Part shown: positions 6,956-8,547 of the stretch, piece by piece
Position numbering within the stretch: position 1 is the first letter of the stretch
How the letters are laid out: each line of letters opens with the position of its first letter
Assembly (NCBI GenBank): GCA_021775715.1
Contig: JAJFHI010000403.1
Coordinates: forward strand, 1-8,547
Source: Hyphomicrobiaceae bacterium
Lineage (GTDB): Bacteria > Pseudomonadota > Alphaproteobacteria > Rhizobiales > Hyphomicrobiaceae
Direction of reading: 5' to 3'
DNA: 8,547 nt
Position numbers and translations under genes: made by a program
Notes under the pieces: generated by a model
What the model was told of the DNA's origin: nothing
Databases searched by the model: none
What the model saw: only the letters and a program-made list of their open reading frames with translations

Positions 6956-6983
6956 AAATACCTTGATGTTCGGCCCGGCGCAA
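6955..6983 (-). promoter_or_regulatory. Likely sigma70-type promoter of lutABC
   Basis: On the - strand, TTGCGC (6983-6978) is followed after exactly 17 bases by TATTTT (6960-6955). The -35 box matches TTGACA at three positions and the -10 box matches TATAAT at four, a moderate promoter in an organism where -35 TTG is the main conserved element. Transcription would start near 6948, about 25 bases before the GTG of lutA, giving a short leader. The TTGGT/ACCAA dyad overlaps the -10 box. Confidence 0.45.
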
Positions 6984-7071
6984 TCAGATTGTGAAAAGAG
7001 CATTCTTCGGTGGGAGCAGGGCGAAGCATCCTGACCTAACAGGCTTTTGGCGTTCTGCTTATCAAGATCTT

Positions 7072-7089
7072 GGCGAAACGTTTATCGCC
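7072..7089 (-). terminator. Weak hairpin at the pyc stop codon
   Basis: GGCGA and TCGCC, immediately after the pyc TAG, can pair with a short inner A/T extension around ACG, giving a stem of five to seven pairs with one bulged base. No T run follows, so a strong intrinsic terminator is unlikely. Read-through of pyc transcripts into lutABC therefore remains possible. Confidence 0.2.
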
Positions 7090-8547
7090 TAGTCGGTGTA
7101 TTCAATTAAAATATCCTTGGCGTCGACAATAGCGCCGACTTGGACATGGACGGTAGCGACCTTACCAGCTCTGTCTGCATGAAGTGCTGTTTCCATTTTC
7201 ATAGCTTCGATCGTTAATAGCAGGTCACCGACTTTGACGTCCTGACCTGCTTCAACCACGAGGTTGGCAATCAAACCGGGCATCGGCGCGCCAACCTGAG
7301 TACTATTGCCCTCTTCAGCCTTCGGCCGCTTGGCCGTTTCAGCCGTGATTGATCGGTCGGGCACTCGAATCGTCCGTGGTTGGCCGTTCAGCTCAAAGAA
7401 GACCCGGACATCTCCGTTCTCGTTGGGCTCCCCAATGGCCAGTAGACGAATTTCCAGAGTTTTTCCGGGATCAATCTCAACCGTGATTTCTTCGCCCAAC
7501 TGCATGCCAAAGAAGAACGTTAAAGTCGGGAGTGTTCGCACCGGGCCATAAATATTATGGCGGCTCATGTAGTCGAGAAAGACTTTGGGATAAATCAAAT
7601 ATCCACAAAGGTCTTCATCATCGATCGTTTGACCGTCGAGTTCCTTCGACAGATCCTCGCGAACACGCTCCAAATCGACTTCGGGTAGGCTCTCACCTGG
7701 ACGCCCTGTAAACGGGACTTCGTCTTTGAGCACCTTTTTTTGCAGCGCCAGAGGCCAGCCACCTGGAGGTTGTCCAAGGTCGCCCCGCATCATATCAACG
7801 ACAGATTCCGGAAAGGAAATATCGCGGTCGGGGTCTTCGACATCTTCACGTGTCAGGTCCTGAGTGACCATCATAAGGGCCATGTCGCCGACGACTTTCG
7901 ACGATGGCGTGACCTTAACGATGTCGCCAAACATCTGGTTCACGTCTGCGTAGGTTTTGGCAATATTGGCCCACTTGTCAGCGATACCGAGACTTGCGGC
8001 CTGCGCTTTCAGGTTTGTGAATTGCCCACCTGGCATTTCATGCAAATACACTTCGGAGGCTGGAGCACCAAGGCCGTCATCAAACATGAAATATCGATTG
8101 CGTACCTGTTCCCAGTAATCGGAAATATCGCGAACGGCATCGATATCGAAGGTGGTATCGCGCTCAGTGTGTTTTAATGCTTCGACGATTGAGCCAAGGC
8201 ATGGTTGCGATGTGCCACCGGAAAACGCATCCATAGCAAGGTCCACGGCATCAACGCCCGCCTCACTCGCAGCCAATACTGTGGCTGCTGAAATACCGCT
8301 GGTGTCGTGGGTGTGGAAGTGGACTGGTAGTCCCGTTTCTTCTTTTAAAGCGGCAATTAGAACGCTCGCTGAAGCTGGCTTGAGCAGACCCGCCATATCT
8401 TTGAGGCCGAGGATGTGGATGCCGCTGGCCTGTAATTCTTTCGCCATTTTGACATAGTACTTGAGGTCGTAATTCGAGCGTGCCGGGTCGAGAATATCGC
8501 CAGTATAACAAATTGTACCTTCGCAAATTTTGCCCGTTTCGAGAACA
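7089..8547 (-). CDS. pyc: Pyruvate carboxylase, C-terminal part (5' end beyond right window edge)
   Basis: The biotin enzyme makes oxaloacetate from pyruvate, bicarbonate and ATP in the cytoplasm. The visible 485 residues (codons from 8546) are the C-terminal two fifths of a chain that is normally about 1,150 residues. The reading frame runs unbroken to the edge, so the methionine at 8447 is internal. Seen in order: the end of the carboxyltransferase barrel, with CYTGDILDP, KDMAGLLKP (K49 matches the lysine carboxylated in human/staphylococcal enzymes) and HFHTHD (H78 and H80 match metal ligands); the conserved-domain stretch EMPGGQFTNL and VTPSSKVVGD; then the biotin carrier domain (about 417-485) with GAPMPG and EAMKMET, biotin attachment at K450. 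The biotin carboxylase domain is off-window. It is followed after 166 bases by lutA on the same strand, so pyruvate from lactate oxidation can feed directly into this reaction. Separate promoters are likely. Confidence 0.97.
   Translation of the reverse strand, partial: VLETGKICEGTICYTGDILDPARSNYDLKYYVKMAKELQASGIHILGLKDMAGLLKPASASVLIAALKEETGLPVHFHTHDTSGISAATVLAASEAGVDAVDLAMDAFSGGTSQPCLGSIVEALKHTERDTTFDIDAVRDISDYWEQVRNRYFMFDDGLGAPASEVYLHEMPGGQFTNLKAQAASLGIADKWANIAKTYADVNQMFGDIVKVTPSSKVVGDMALMMVTQDLTREDVEDPDRDISFPESVVDMMRGDLGQPPGGWPLALQKKVLKDEVPFTGRPGESLPEVDLERVREDLSKELDGQTIDDEDLCGYLIYPKVFLDYMSRHNIYGPVRTLPTLTFFFGMQLGEEITVEIDPGKTLEIRLLAIGEPNENGDVRVFFELNGQPRTIRVPDRSITAETAKRPKAEEGNSTQVGAPMPGLIANLVVEAGQDVKVGDLLLTIEAMKMETALHADRAGKVATVHVQVGAIVDAKDILIEYTD

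Noticed and set aside
7740..8177. 145-codon + strand frame opposite pyc
   Set aside because: Antisense shadow of the pyruvate carboxylase carboxyltransferase region; no recognisable motif.
1..8547. Search for a defence, mobile, CRISPR or biosynthetic system
   Set aside because: No transposase, integrase, repeat array, tRNA, or unfamiliar multi-gene cassette is visible; all long genes belong to recognised metabolic or regulatory families.

Overview
The window looks like ordinary chromosomal DNA from a Gram-negative bacterium, most likely an alphaproteobacterium. This rests on the style of the protein families (Tat-exported molybdenum hydroxylase, LutABC with an FCD-type GntR regulator, single-chain pyruvate carboxylase) and on moderate GC with alphaproteobacterial-looking codon use. 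It is inference; no rRNA or species marker is present. I cannot name a genus.

Layout. The + strand, 1-2653, carries the end of a [2Fe-2S] small subunit and the complete molybdopterin-binding large subunit of a periplasmic molybdenum hydroxylase of the isoquinoline 1-oxidoreductase / aldehyde dehydrogenase type (IorAB-like). A 548-base stretch without a convincing gene follows (2654-3201); it holds several inverted repeats. A + strand FadR/FCD-type GntR regulator lies at 3202-4023. Converging on it from the - strand is a tightly packed lutA-lutB-lutC operon (6922 down to 4054), the iron-sulfur L-lactate oxidation complex. Upstream of that, on the same strand, is the C-terminal 485 residues of pyruvate carboxylase (7089 to beyond the right edge).

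How they fit together. LutABC oxidises L-lactate to pyruvate, and pyruvate carboxylase converts pyruvate to oxaloacetate, so the right half reads as a lactate-to-TCA-cycle anaplerotic neighbourhood. The adjacent GntR protein is the natural candidate for a lactate- or pyruvate-responsive repressor. The 166-base gap between pyc and lutA holds a plausible promoter (-35 at 6978-6983, -10 at 6955-6960). A TTGGT-N11-ACCAA inverted repeat overlaps its -10 box, and this is the best regulatory signal in the window. The molybdenum hydroxylase has no obvious metabolic tie to the lactate genes.

I see no mobile element, CRISPR array, tRNA or rRNA, and no evidence of a previously undescribed system. The points worth checking are regulatory: the lut operator/promoter, a small hairpin displaying the lutA ribosome binding site, and a perfect 7-5-7 inverted repeat upstream of the regulator.
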